A DNA stretch of 64,000 nucleotides, taken from NCBI GenBank assembly GCA_035236585.1, contig CP141126.1, forward strand, positions 70,719,414 to 70,783,413, given 5' to 3'. Position numbers and translations under genes: made by a program. How positions within the stretch are numbered: position 1 is the stretch's first letter; each line of letters starts with the position of its first letter. The DNA comes from Warburgia ugandensis. Its lineage: Eukaryota; Streptophyta; Magnoliopsida; Canellales; Canellaceae. Positions 13,118 to 26,371 of this stretch are shown one piece after another. The notes under the pieces were generated by a model. The model had not been told where the DNA came from. It saw only the letters and a program-made list of their open reading frames with translations, and searched no databases.

Positions 13118-13140
13118 AAGTTTTGTGTTGTTACTGTAGA
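13118..13140 (+). promoter_or_regulatory. Primer-binding site of element X (degenerate)
   Basis: TGTGTTGTTACTGTAGA (13124-13140), just inside the LTR, is a decayed form of the tRNA-Asp complement TGGCGCCGTTGCCGGGGA used by Athila-type elements. Element III has a better-preserved version in the same position. Confidence 0.6.
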
Positions 13141-13940
13141 CTCAGAACATAGTTTTAGTTAAGATCTAGGTTATAATACTTTACCACTAGTCTTAGTTTT
13201 TAAAATTGCATATAGAATAGTTGCATTTTTCTTCCTCTTTATGCCTAAAGATTTTGAATACTTCTTTCTATTTTTCTGCATATAGAATCTGAAAAGGACT
13301 TCGAAGAGAACTTAGGATAGTTATATTTTTATTTTGAGTGAATCGTACTGAGGCTATGAATGTACTATTTTATATTATGATTCATTTAAATTAAAAAGGG
13401 TTGTTATAACACAAGTCAAGGGTGGGCCATCCTAACATAGAAGAGGAGGTGGCAAGTACATGGACCCACCCTTTTATGAGAAGACTAATTCTATGACCCC
13501 ACTATGAGCTATTCTAACTTCTTTCTTATAACTAGATAAGGTTAGCATAAGTAGTTTAATTTTGCATTATGGATGGTAGTGTAAAGTATATAGAAAGCAA
13601 TTTATTGATTGATGCATTCTAGGGTTTTGCATTAGGTTTACCAATTTCCTTACATTATAGGGCACATTTATTGCTTTAAGTGAATATATGTACACTGAAT
13701 TGTTGTGGGAATGCATAGTTGATAAGTAAGGGCACTCACCCCTATAAGATCAAGGGTGGATTTCATCCCCCTCCCTTGGGTCATTTAAATTAATCATCAC
13801 CTTAATCTTATAGGGGCTACCTAGGTTAGAAATAATCTAGTTTTAGTTTCCCTAGGCTAGCTACAAAAATGGAGACTCTTTCATTGTATACAATGACTTG
13901 TTTTTGTTGTATAAACTAGAGTCATTTGCACCATACATTG
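13141..13940 (+). other. Element X 5' leader
   Basis: Non-coding leader between the primer site and gag. The segment 13735-13830, including 'AAGATCAAGGGTGGA' and CACCTTAATC, matches in reverse the leaders of II' (about 32345-32420), III (about 45135-45210) and IV (about 61245-61320). No ORF is supported. Confidence 0.6.
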
Positions 13941-14171
13941 GTGTATGCACAGCTATAGATCCTTCAATCCATATTTAGTATTTTAGACTAGGAGATCAAA
14001 TGGATTGCTAGGCAAGGACTTGGAAATTAAGAATATCTACAAAACTTTCTTGAAGATATGGGAAACAAGGTAGTAGAAATCAAATCATTGAAGGATTATT
14101 CTACTCCTATCCAATACAACTCCACATCTTATATAGCTTTACCTACAGTAAGCTAGGGGTTATTCAACTCT
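13941..14171 (+). pseudogene. Element X gag, first piece (before the Tekay-like insertion)
   Basis: Forward translation near 14060-14171 gives peptides of the Athila-type Gag N-terminal part ('YSYPIQLHI', then the start of the 'GVIQLLP' motif), just before the target duplication at 14172-14176. When one copy of the duplication is kept, the frame runs on into 25381, where the next part of the same motif appears. Gag forms the particle that packages element RNA. Stops show it is dead. It is one of three gag pieces of the same element. Confidence 0.65.
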
Positions 14172-14176
14172 AGCCG

Positions 14177-17100
14177 TGCGATAGCCTAGATTTGATCAAA
14201 AATAAAATAAAAATTTATAAAAATATTCAGGATCCCTATTTTAAAAAATTTATGTTTTAAGGTGACCAAAATCAAAGCTCCAATAAAGACGTGTATTTCA
14301 AAATCCCAGGAGTCATACAACCACAAAACCATAGATTTAACGGTGAAATGAAATACCATTTCTACCAAAAATCTGTTAAAGTCTCCTCTGTATTTTGGAC
14401 CATTGCACAAGACAAGTGCAATATAAGATAACCTGGTAAACATAATATAAGACATGACATATAGGAGACTCAGTCTCCACACCCATCCACACAATCAAAT
14501 ACTATTTTCAATAAAATGTATACTCCAACAATGGATAAGAAAATCAAGTCATGACGAGATACCCGGGGTCCCTCCATATAGCCATCACATCCAACATGAA
14601 TTCATATCCTTACGCACAGATCATATTACAATTTATATTGAAGTATAGTCCATAAACAATGACTAAAGAGGGGTCCTAAACAAACCTTATCATCTTTGAA
14701 ATGTCTTCAATACTTCACTGTAAACCACAATCACTTTTGCTGTCTCTATCAATGCGTCCACCTATTACAACTCTCTATATCTGAGGCATTGCAAACAAAG
14801 CAATGCCTCAGCAAGCTATGCTTGTGTAGGGGACTACAATTAATTAAAACATGCAATAAATACTTTACAAGGAGTACCAATATCATATTGAGTGTCAATA
14901 GAGTAAATCATTTCTACAGAAATTTAAATCATCAAGTGTTTAGAATGTAAAGCACATGAATCTCATAAATCTAAATGAAACATTTAGGATCAAGACATGC
15001 TTTTCATCCTAGGCAATGCATTATTAAAGCAAAGCATCATGGCATGTGAAGCATGATCAACACATGAATTAGCATCTGTCAAAACAGATAAAAATCTGTG
15101 TCTACAAAAAAATATGAAGCATGGCATGATAAAAAAGGCACTACATACAATAAGCCCTAGGAGTGTTCCACAAAACTCAAACACAGGTAATGAGTACTCG
15201 TACCAAACCCTGGGTCCCTCCCGTGTAGCCTGCATCGGACTCAGAGTCACTCACGGCCTAGGCCCAGCTTACCCCAGTTCACCCCACATATGAATACCAC
15301 ATGAGCATACAGAATAATAGTATGGGCTACTATTCTGCAGTGGCAACCACACCAGGATCTAAACCACTGCTGCTCCCAGTTGATACCTAAACGAAAGATT
15401 TTCTTTGTCCCCATCGGGGGGAACAGACCTATAGGGTGGACTACCCATGGTAACACCACCTATGTACTTGGCCTTGTACCACTCAAGGGCAGTGTCTAAT
15501 CATCATCATCACAAAGTCAGAGGGCGGCTAGTCAACCCTACAACCCTCCTAGCATAGTATCCACCGGGTAGAAGCACACGTCATAAAGCAACAAAACATG
15601 CTATGAATCATGGAAAACTCCTAAGTAAAATTAACCTCAATAGGTTGAATCAAAATACATGATAAAGTATAAACCATCACATGTGAAAACATGAATAATA
15701 GTATAATCAATTGTCATGCTATCAAAAGTGAAGTAATAAAAACATTTTAATAAACACAATAGCGTGTAAAACATGTGCCTCAAGAATTTCAAGTGAGAAG
15801 TCATGATCATGAATCAAGAAAAAATTCCAAATGCAATCACCTATCTCAGACGAAGAACCACTCATCTGTACCTCTCAAGTCTTGATAAGACTTCAGTCTA
15901 ACTCAATCACCTCAATACTCATACCTGGATACACAACACATCTAGTCATACTCTAAATCCAGATTATTTAACCAGGATTCTTCATCACACAACATTATGT
16001 TTTCACATTTCATTACATTGCATTTAAAACATTCCAATGATTCCCATCCTTGGAATCTTAATGCAAGGCCAGCGTTAATTGGTTCATAATTCAAATCACA
16101 CTTAATCAAGCCTACTCATAATCATCCGGTCCTTTTCTTAATTACATCCATGCATGTTTCAATGCTATTAAGCCCAGATTAATATACATCTAGGTTAATT
16201 TATCATTTAACCCACTAATTGGGCATTATTATATAAATATCATGCTCAATCATATCTAATTGAAATCAAATCACTCCATCAAATGATTAAGATAGTAATC
16301 TTACCTTGGACAAGTCAATCTGAATAATATTCAATTGTTTGCTTAGTTGGATTGTCCATCGATCGCCTCAATTGTGCCTGATCATTAGATATCCATGTTG
16401 ATCTCATCAAATTTCTTCCCCTGATCGCCCTAGATCACATAATACTTTAGTAATTCAAGTTAATTAATCAAATAAGGAATTCTAAATGGTTTGGGTCATC
16501 AATTTGGGTCCAATTTCATACTTGGATCTTTAGTGACCTCAGTCGTTGATCACGATGAGCTAAATCATCTCCATAATTGCTTCAGTTTCAAATTTCTTGT
16601 ATAGATCCTTGATCTACACTTCATGAGGATCACTACAAACTACTTGGATAAAAAAACAAAGTCAGATCATCACAGATCTAACAATCAGACTTCCTATCAA
16701 AGGTCTGGTCAAATCAACGGCTAATCTTCCTTAATCAAAAGATGGGAAGATGGTTATTATTCCTCATGTTTCCAGGATCATCACAGTACTCTCAGTTCTC
16801 CAAGATTCCTCCTGGATTGGTCAAAATTACGAGTCAAAAGTCAGGGGTTTATTAAGGAGTACTGGCGAGTCAACTCACCTTGACTTGCCAGATGAAAGGG
16901 GAAAATAGGGGAGGAGCATGGTGACCGGCAGTGGGTTTCTGCTCAATTGTGGCGGAGTTTGATAATGAGGAAAAAGAAAAAAGAAGAAGAGAGGAGTAAA
17001 GGTGTGGTTAGCTTGTGTGCATAGGCATGCCAGCCGCCCTAACGGGGAACCCAATTTGGGTTTTTGTCAACACAAGGGAGACAAGGATCTGGTGGGGAAT

Positions 17101-17944
17101 GGTTATTCACCGGCAACCCTAATCTAGGGGAAAAGAAAGAGGAAGGTGGAATTCTGGGTGATCAATTTCCTACACGTCACTTGAGAACAAAGGGGGAAAA
17201 ACAAGGGAAAAAGGCTTTTCCATTCACTGGGGAAAACCTAACAAGGGTTTCTGTCCATGCCAATGATTGAAGGGAACTGGGGGACTGTGCACCAAAGGGA
17301 AGAAACAGTCTACGTAGATGGTCACCTGAGTAAGACCCAACCTGGGTTTTTGATCGATGCTAGAGAGAGGAATTGGCGGGTCACTTAGCGGGAGCCATGG
17401 AGAGGGAGATCTGCCAGGGGAGGGGTTATGTGCAGGCAAATGGAGGGTTTTGGGGAGAGTGGTCAAGCACCGGAAGCCTATCTTGAGTGACCACATGCCG
17501 ATGCTGGGGAAGGGAAGAGTGGAGAGGGAGAGAGCGGTTTTTAGGTCACCAAATTTTTCAGCAACCCCCTTTCTTTTCTTTTTGTCTCAAGTTGTATAGG
17601 ACAAAGGGGGAGGTGGCAACACCTAGCAAATCGACCCATCGCGCGGTGGATTGCGACATCAGAAAGGAAACTGAGGTGGGGGTGCCATTATCAATTTGGA
17701 CCCTCCTAAATTAGTGAAATTTGGGAGATTTTCCACCCTGATCTCCTTTTCATGCAAAATTAGTGTTGTTTGAATCGTATCGATGTGTGCATTCCAAATT
17801 TGATAATTCCAAGTCCAAATTCAATGCCCATAAAGAGGTCAATTTTATAAACTTAATTTCCATAGAATTTATTCAAATTCCTTATCCCTATTAAAATTAA
17901 AATTTAAAATCATAAAAAATGACCTAAAATTTAGAGTTATTACA
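14177..17944 (-). repeat. 3' LTR of the Tekay-like element
   Basis: A 3768-bp LTR. Read on the minus strand it starts TGTAATAACTC and ends ...CTATCGCA; the terminal CACA has decayed to CGCA. ORFs within it (14186-14494, 14990-15250, 15247-15459) recur as broken frames in the other copy and show no protein-family resemblance, so I treat them as LTR background. Confidence 0.9.
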
Positions 17945-17957
17945 TTCTTCCTGCCTT
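17945..17957 (-). promoter_or_regulatory. Polypurine tract of the Tekay-like element
   Basis: On the minus strand AAGGCAGGAAGAA sits directly before the 3' LTR start TGTAATAA. Gypsy elements of this group typically have a purine tract ending in GAA here, and this looks like a slightly decayed one. Confidence 0.65.
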
Positions 17958-18649
17958 ATAGGAATTTCGTCTTCATGTTATTCTTCAAACACTTTTAAAA
18001 CATCCCCATATCATAAGATCTATATATCATACCTAAAATTTTCATAGTCAATTGCCAATAACAATTCCATACCATATCATTCGCCTCAAATGACAAATCA
18101 TATATATAACCCCATGTATGTTCAATCCATTTCAGAACAATTAATTCATATTACAGTTAGAATGCGTCATAACCCCATATGATGCAATTAGCATATACTA
18201 TACTCTCATCGAATAGCTAGTGTGAGTAGATCACCACAACAATACATTAAGAAAATCTCTACTTATATCAATGCAATTCTACGTCAAGGCTATACTAGGG
18301 CACATTACCTCACCATTGGACAATGTATATCAATCACACCCTATCATATCAACTCTGAATAGGCAATACATGCCAATCAAAATTAGAGCATGTCTACTCA
18401 TTATCAGACAATCCATGCATAAAAAAAATCAGAGCATACCAGCTCAATAATAGGCAATGACATGCCAATCAGGATCAAGTCATCAGCACGATCATACTGT
18501 GAGCACTAAGAAGCTCACCACCTATAAGCCTGCCAACGCCTCTCATACCTGCCCTCATCGGCTACTCACAAGTATACGCCATAATCCAGAACCAAATTAC
18601 ACATAAGAAAATGCTTTCACCCTAACATACTTTATTGTCACACTTCTCA
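17958..18649 (-). other. Tekay-like internal remainder, 3' of RT
   Basis: RNase H, integrase and chromodomain coding (normally 2.5-3 kb) should lie here, but only about 0.7 kb remains and I recognise no domain. A large internal deletion is inferred. Confidence 0.55.
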
Positions 18650-19430
18650 CCTTCATGAGAAGTCAAGCTTATATACGTAATGTAACAATATCCATTTCAC
18701 TGCTATCCTGGAGAACTCAATCATCCAATGATAACAGTTCCCTAGACTAAGAAGACAATCAACCTTAGTCACTTGTTTGGCTAGTCCCAGTTTATCACAG
18801 TCTTGATAAATAGTCTCTCTATCAATAGAGACATTGCGGTCAAGAAAATTCATCTTCTTTGACCATAATTCATACTCATATGCATTTATCACAAAGGATG
18901 AGTCCTTCAGATGCTTAGAATAATGCACAAGGACTTCTTGTGCTCATCAGAGTCATGAAATATACAAAAACATCATTCACTACATAATCACAACTCATCT
19001 CAGTAACCTTTAGAAATTTGGTCCATCATATTCATACATACTACCAGTGTACTAATCTTATCAATTAGTATCACCTAGAACTTCTAATGATCATAACAAG
19101 TTCTACAAATTCTCTCAAAGACATCTTAGTCACAATCCTCAATTGGTAATAACCAAACCTCAAATCCATATCCACCACACCATGCACCATCTAAAGTTAA
19201 TCATGTAGATAATTAATACATGCTAGAGAAAATCAATTCTCCACTATGGTGCTATCAAACAATCAGTAATCTATGCATAACAATAAGGATCTGTCTCTCT
19301 TCTCATAAGGAGGTTTAATGCACCTAATGAAGACCCATGAGGTCTATTAAACCTCGTCAAATAGCTACTGTAGCTAAAACCCATCCAGTTTAGCTGGGGC
19401 CATCCTATATGGCACCTTAGAAAATGACAT
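18650..19430 (-). pseudogene. Decayed reverse transcriptase of the Tekay-like element
   Basis: Minus-strand translation with frameshifts recovers RT landmarks in order: 'PYRMAPA' (about 19420), 'KRDRSLLLCIDYRLL' (about 19290), 'VDMDLRFGYYQLRI' (about 19170), a 'VVNDVFVYF' stretch where 'FIDDILVYS' is expected (about 18980), 'HYSKHLKD' and then 'YELWSKKMNFLDRNVS' where families have 'CEFWL..V.FLGHVVS' (about 18920-18830). The first catalytic aspartate position reads Asn in the VVNDVF stretch, so it is dead as well as frameshifted. The last part is an open frame of 91 codons (18653-18928). Assignment is by motif recognition. Confidence 0.75.
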
Positions 19431-21510
19431 TATGCTTGATGCCAAATTAATATACCAATCAATCTCGAGGCATAAAATCTTGAAACCTCCTCAGGAAGAT
19501 TATGAATTCTCACACACCAGATGTGTGCTCAAGCGTATTCATTAAGGTGCAAATACATAAAGTACAAAATGATTGAATCTTAGATCCAGGAGGATTCTAA
19601 CATAGTTACCAACCACCAGAACATATTTTCCACCATCTGGTTTGAGGCCCATACGTGCCTCCAAGTAATGGCAAAATTTATCACTAATAATGTGGGGCCA
19701 TCTCTACCCTACCTCCAATGTCAGTCAATCTGACTCATTGTCCAATGGGATAGTCTCTAAAGTAATGTCTTGACTCTCCATAGTCAAACATTTAAATGAT
19801 TACCACTGTGATGGTAGCTATTGATGCTATTACCATTACTGCAGTGGTCTACTAACTCTAGGACATAATTATCTAGGTGTCTATTCTTACAACTAGTACA
19901 CCATCTCTCATCTATATCCCAACAATGCATGAATTAATGGTGCTGGCTTAATAGCCTCTACAGCTATATCAATGAAAGGTCTCCTACCCTTACTAGAATA
20001 ACTCGAACTACCCATGTCCGAGTTTCTATGATCAGCCCTAGTCCTGAAAGGATCCCCTTTACGTAGAGGTTATGTCTGTAACCTTGCTACCAGCGTAGAA
20101 CGCCCCACAATCACCAGATCCCTCAATACGGTGTCAATATATCCCAATCTATCACGCTCTCCTTCTTCATGGTGGAGGAGTTAGGGGAAGTCTCTTCAAC
20201 TAAGTATACTGGTTCAATACTATTAAACTATCTAATTCTTCGGTTTAAGTGACAAACTCTCTTAGTTTCTAAAAATACTAGTTATCATCAGCCCTCCCAC
20301 GGACTTTTTAGATAAGTCTTAGCGATAACGAAACACATCTTCCCAAATAACCATCCTTAGCATCCTCGTAATTATATTTTCAATGTCCTCACTTCCATCA
20401 TTCCATGACCTTAACTAATAAATTATTTCATGGTCATATCAAATCAAATCATTTACAACTCGATCAATTTCACATCAATGAAAATTTATCCCTCATAATA
20501 CATCCTTAGTCATTAGAAACTGCATGACCATCTCTATCAGTGTTAGATGTAATTCAATCCTAATTAATTTCATCTCGCCTTATTCACTTCACACATTTTT
20601 CTTCCTAGTTGTTTCATTACAAAATCAATTCTATTCAAGAATTATTTTCATAAATTAGTTACCATGCCCACTAGTTAATCTGCACAAGAACTCAAAAAAA
20701 TTTCATCTTACGTTATTCTCACAGTAATATCCTTTTTCCATTTATACTTCAATAAGAATATGCCCCCACTTGATTCACATCATTAATACTAACTATTATC
20801 ATAAAAGGGTTGTTATCTCCTTCAAGTGCTATGTGTCTCCAATCATAATTAAAATACTCCAAATGATTTACAAGCATTTACTTTTCATTGATGACTAACT
20901 ATCAATATCTCTATATTCACTAAACTCATTGGTTTTCATCTTATAGTCAGAAATTTCACTCATCTTACTTCGTCAAACTTTTAATAATTTTCACCATATT
21001 AGGCTTATTTGTCAAATAAGTCCACTTCAAGTTTAGACTATTACCATACTCCTCTCAACTTTTTCAAGTTCTCAATAATTGTAATCATTTTTGTTCCTTC
21101 ATCATTCTTATCATGCTAGTGTTATTACAACAATCATTAACCTTTTTCCAAAAGTTTACTCACGCCGTTTAGGTTAGAACTCGAATTCTCAAAAGCAATT
21201 CGTATAAATATATCTTCTATCATATAACAAGGTGCTCACTGAGAGGAAAAAATTTACAATCCCTTTTTTTTATTCATGATTATAAGAATCATGCACTTCA
21301 ATAAAAGTGTACCTCCTTGTGCTCATACAAGGATTAAAGTCTTAATTTCTCTAAGGAAATCTGCCAACCTCTATGGCATTATCTATTTTACAATCATCAA
21401 CATCCTTCACATGAGTTATCTTTGTAACTCATATTTAGAAAATCACCTCACTTCATGGACTGTATGTGACCTTTGAATTTGTTGGAATGGTTATGATGGA
21501 GTAGACCTGA
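19431..21510 (-). other. Tekay-like internal region, expected gag-protease, unrecognisable
   Basis: Gag and protease should lie here on the minus strand. I could not recognise a zinc knuckle, a DSG/DTG protease motif or any long frame. The open frame at 21276-21476 is on the wrong strand and unsupported. Confidence 0.5.
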
Positions 21511-21522
21511 GCTCTGATACCA
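21511..21522 (-). promoter_or_regulatory. Primer-binding site, initiator tRNA-Met type
   Basis: On the minus strand TGGTATCAGAGC lies three bases inside the 5' LTR end. It is the exact complement of the 3' end of plant initiator tRNA-Met as commonly found in gypsy and copia elements, and it fixes the element's orientation. Confidence 0.92.
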
Positions 21523-21525
21523 AAC

Positions 21526-24500
21526 TGTGATGCCCCAGATTTTATCAGCAACAAAATAATAATTTATAAAAATAGTCAGGATCCCGGTTTTAAAGCTTTA
21601 ATTTTTAAAGTGATAAAAAACAAGGCTCCAATAAAGACATGTATTTCAAAATCCCTGGAGTCATACAACCACAAAACCACGGATTTAATGGTGAAATGAA
21701 ATATCACTTCTACCAAAAATTTGGTAAAGTCTCCTCTATATTTTAGACCATTGCACATGGCAAGTGCAATACAAGATAACCTGATAAACATAATATAAGA
21801 CATGACATATAGGAGACTCATTCTCCACACCCATCCACACAATCAAATACTATTTTCAATAAAATGTATACTCCAATAATGGATAAGAAAATTAAGTCAT
21901 GACAAAATACTCAAGGTCCCTCCATATAGCCATTACATGCTACATGAATTCATATCCTCACGCACAAGTCACATTGCAATTTATATTGAAGTACAGTCCA
22001 TAAACAATGACTAAAGTGAGGTCCTGAACAAACCTTATCATCTTTGAAATGTCTTCAATAATTCACTAAAAACCACAATCACTTTTGCTTGCTCTATCAA
22101 TGCATCCACCTTTTGCAACTCTTAATATCTGAGGCATTGTAAACAAAGCAATGCCACAACAAGTTATGCTTGTGTAGGTGACTACAATTAATTAAAACAT
22201 ACGATAAATACTTAACAAGGAGTACCAATATCATGTCAAGTGTAAATAAAGTAAATAATTTCTAAGGCAATTTAAATCATCAGGCGTTCAAAATGTAAAG
22301 CTCATGAACCTCATAAATTTGAACGAAACAATCAGGATCAAAACATACTTTTCGTTTGAGGCAATGCAATATCAAAGAAAAAAATCATGGCATGCGAAGC
22401 ATGATCAACACATAAATCATCATCTATCAAAATAGATAAAAATATGTGTCCACAAAATAATATGAAGCATGTCATGACAAATAGGGGATTGCATACAATA
22501 AGCCTTAGGAGTGTTCCACGACACTCAAACACCAGTAATGAGTACTCATACCAAACCCTGGGTCCCTCCCCTGCAGTCTGCATCGGCCCACAGAGTCACT
22601 CACCGCTTAGGCGCAACTTACCTCGATTCACCCCACATATAAATACCACATGAGCATATAGAACAATAGTATGGGCTACTATCTGTAGTGGCAACCACAC
22701 CAAGATCTAAACCACTACTGCTCCACATGGACACCTAAACGGGAGACTTTCTCCATCCCCATTGGGGGGAACAGACCTGTAGTGGGGACTACCCATGATA
22801 CCACCACCTACGTACCTGGTCCATACCACTCAAGAGTAGTGTCTAATCATCATCATCATCATCACAAAGTCAGAGGGCGAGTGGCCAACCTTACAACCCT
22901 CCTAGCATAATACCCACCAAGTAGAAACACTCATCATAAAGCAGCAAAACATGCTATAAATAATTGAAAACTCCCAAGTGAAATTAACCTCAATAGGCTA
23001 AATCAAAATACATGATAAAGTCTAAACCATCACATGTGAAAACATGGATAATAGTATAATCAATTGTTATGCTATCAAAAGTGAAGTAATAAACACATTC
23101 TAATAAACACTATAGGGTGTAACACACATGCCTAAAGAATTTCAAATGAGAAGTCATGATCATGAATCAAGGAAAAATTCCAAATGTAATCACCTGCCTC
23201 AAACGAAGAACCACTCATCTGTACCTCTCAAGTCTCAATAAGACTCCAGTCTAGCTCAATCACCTCAATACTCGTACCTGGATACACAACACATTTAGTC
23301 ATACTCTAAATCCACTTTATTTAGCTTGGATTCTTAATCACACAACATTATGTTTTCGCATTTCATTACATTGCATTCAAAACATTCCAATGATTCCCAT
23401 CCCTGGAATGTCAAGGAGGGGTTTGCACTAATTGGTTCATAATTCAAATCACACTTAATCAGTCCCACTCATAACCATCTGGCCCTTTTCTTAATTACAT
23501 CCATGCATGTTTCAAAGCTATTAAGCTCAAATCAATATACATCTAGGTTAATTTATCATTTAATTCACTAATTGGGCATTATTATATAAATATCATGCTC
23601 AATCATATCTAATTGAAATCAAATCACACCATCAAATGATTAAGACAGTAATCTTACCTTGGACATGTCAATCTAAAAAATTTTTGGCTATCTGCTTGGT
23701 TAGATCATCCATTGCTCACCTCAATTGTGCTCGATCATTAGATATCCATGCTGATCTTATTAAATTTCTTCACTTGATTACCCTAGACCACATAACACTT
23801 TAGTAATTCAAGTCAAATAATCAAATAAGGAATTCTAAATGGTTTGGGTCATTAATTTGGGTCCAATTTCATACCTGGATGTTTAGTTGATCTCAGCCAT
23901 TGATCACCATCAGCTAAATCATCTCCATAATTTTCTCAAATCCAAAATTCTTGTATAGATCCTCGATCTACCCTTCATGAGGACCACTATAAACTCTTGG
24001 ATCAGAAAAAAGAAGTCAAATCATCATAGATCAGACAATCCAACTTCCTATCAAATGTCTAGTCAAATCTTCCTTGATTGAAAAATGGGAAGATGGTTAT
24101 TATTCCTCGTGTTTCGAAGATCATGAGGGTACTCTCAGATCTCCAAGATTCCTCCTGGATTAGTTAGAATTGCGAGTCAAAGTCAAGGGTTTATTAAGGC
24201 ATACCCGGTCAACTCGGCTCCCTAAAATGAGTTAAGAACGAGTTGACTCAGCGAGTCAACTCACCCTAACTTGCCAAATGAAAGGGGAAAATAGGGGAGG
24301 AGCATGGTGACTGGCTGTGGGTTTCTACTTGGTCATTGTCAGAATCTGATAAGGAGAAGAAAGGAAAAAAAAAAAAGAAAATAGAGAGGGGTAAAGGCGT
24401 GGTCGGCCTGCGTGCATGGGCATGCTAGCCACCCTAAAGGGGAATCCAATTTGGGTTTCCATCAACATTAGGGAGAGGAGGATCTGGTGGGGAATGGCTA

Positions 24501-25375
24501 TTCACCGGTAACCTTGATCTAGGGGAAAGGAAATAGGAAGGTGGGATTCTGGGTGATCAAGTTCCTACCCATCACTAGAGAACAAAGGGGAAAAACAGGG
24601 GAAAAGGGTTTTCCATTCATAGGAGAAAACACGACAAGTGTTTTTATCCATGCTGGTGATTGAAGGGAAATGGGGGACCGTGCACCAAAGGAGGGAAATA
24701 GTTTGCATGGGCGGCCGCCTGAGTAAAAATCAACTCAAGTTTTCGATTGATATTGGAGTGAGGAAATGGCTAGTCACCTAAAAAATCCAGCAGGAGAAGG
24801 GTTGCATGGGAGTCCTGGAGAGGGAGATTTTCTAGGGGAGGGGTTGTGCTCTAAAAAATGGAGGGTTTCGGGGAGAGAGGACAAGCATCGAAAACCTGAT
24901 CTTGAGTGACCACACACCGGTACTAGGGAAGGGAAGATTGGAGAGGGAGAGAGGGGTTTTTGGGTCGTCGAAATTTTTGGCAACCCCCTTTCTTTTCTTC
25001 TCGTCTCAGGTTATATGATACAAAGGGGGAGGTGGTGACACCTAGCGAATCAAGCCCAACTCCACGCGTAGAGGGTCAGTTTGCGGCATCAAAAAGGAAA
25101 CTAAGTTGGGGGTGCTGTTATCAATTTGGACCCCTTCTAAATTAGTAAAATTTTGGAGATTTTCCACCCTAATCTTCGTTTCACGCAAAATTAATGTCAT
25201 TCAAAATACATCGATGGTGCGTTCCAAATTTTATAATTCCAAGTCCAAATTCTAAGCCCATAAAGAGGTCAATTTTATAAACTCAATTTCCATGGAATTT
25301 AGTTCAAATTCCTTATCCCCATTAAAATTATAATTTAAAATCATGAAAAATGACCTAAATTTTAGGGTTATTACA
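21526..25375 (-). repeat. 5' LTR of the Tekay-like element
   Basis: A 3850-bp LTR, TGTAATAACCC...GGGGCATCACA on the minus strand, with intact TG/CA ends. It aligns with the left copy along its whole length. ORFs inside (21576-21842, 22338-22583, 24774-24983, 24960-25145) are LTR background. Confidence 0.92.
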
Positions 25376-26366
25376 AGTCGACTTTCTATGAGTTGGACAA
25401 GAGGACCCATACCACCATGTTAAAGAATTCCTTAACATTTATTCTACTTTCAAGTACTACAATTTCTGTAATGACTCTATTAGGGTGAGACAATTCCCAT
25501 TTTTATTAAAGGACAAAGCTAAGGCATGGCTTAACTCTTTAGTATGTAGGGTCCATCATCAACATGGGATCAACTATCTAGGAATTCCTAAGTAATTCTT
25601 CCCAATCCATATGACCAACACCCTTAGGCAAGAAAAGAGGGAGAGCATTTCTAAAAATGCTCAAAATGTTGGAAGGACTTATTGTTGAAATACCCATACC
25701 ATGGATTTGACATGTGGCAATAGATACAATATTTTTATGAAGGTCTAACTCCTTAGAATTGATGTATGATTGATGCCACAAGTGGTAGGTCTTTTATGAG
25801 TACGAGTGATATAGAGGCTTGGAATTTTTTAAGAGCCTATCAAAAAATTCCCAACAATGGAACAACTCAACTTGGATGGAGAGAAATTCACTGCCTCTAA
25901 AGAAGGCTATATATATGAAGATGGGGTCACTCTAAATCTGAAAAGCAAAATAGATATGTTGGCCTATAAGTGGACAAGACAGATAATCTAACTCAATGGT
26001 TAGAAGAATCTTTTATGACCACCAAAGCTTCTATGTAACTATAATCTGAGGCTTGTTTATTCTAGTTCCACACACCCCACTACATTGTGCCTGTCCAGCT
26101 CCACACTTCTTGAATATTTCTTCGAGTAAGTGAGTGCATTGAATGCATTTAGAAATGTAACCATAACCCCTATTCTGAGACATACAATCTTGGATGGTTT
26201 GGGCTTCTAAATTTCTCTTGGTCTTAGAATAATCATCAGGGAAGACCATCTGGCCCTTCCAGCTCAATCTTCCCCTAGAACCCAAGTTCCACAATAGTAG
26301 CCTCCTCAACAATTTCCTCCCCAATAGAAGAAACAATTATTAGGAGAGACTCTTAATTTGTTTATG
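25376..26366 (+). pseudogene. Element X gag, middle piece
   Basis: Plus-strand Athila-type Gag, with frameshifts. Landmarks are the 'FYELDKR' continuation of the N-terminal motif at the junction, 'LLKDKAKAWLNSL' (about 25510-25545), 'KYPYHGFDMWQ..QYFYEGLT' (about 25685-25750), 'SGRSFMSTSDIEAWNFFKSL' (about 25776-25832), and a Pro/Gln-rich tail near 26240-26330. It is bounded by the Tekay-like insertion on the left and II' on the right; both target duplications are readable. Gag packages element RNA. Frameshifts and stops make it non-functional. The 26031-26336 minus-strand frame is a shadow. Confidence 0.82.
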
Positions 26367-26371
26367 CAAAG

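Larger units (their letters stand above)
14177..25375 (-). mobile_element. Tekay-like Ty3/gypsy LTR retrotransposon, inserted in element X gag
   Basis: Two long direct repeats (14177-17944 and 21526-25375) flank 3581 bp. Both run TGT.../...CACA or decayed versions. On the minus strand the right copy is the 5' LTR: it is followed by a canonical initiator-Met primer site, and the left copy is preceded by a purine-rich tract. Target duplications are AGCCG (14172-14176) and AGTCG (25376-25380), one transition apart. In one 270-base stretch (14281-14550 against 21629-21900) I counted about 19 differences. The internal region is far shorter than the 5-6 kb usual for chromoviruses and keeps only an RT remnant. 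Lineage is by LTR form, primer site and RT motifs. Confidence 0.88.

Noticed and set aside
14990..15459. Two adjoining minus-strand frames that look gene-like
   Set aside because: They lie within the Tekay-like LTR; the second LTR has the same region broken by stops, and solo LTRs do not keep it.
21511..21522. Possible tRNA gene fragment (matches the end of initiator tRNA-Met)
   Set aside because: Only 12 bases, placed three bases from an LTR end: a primer-binding site.
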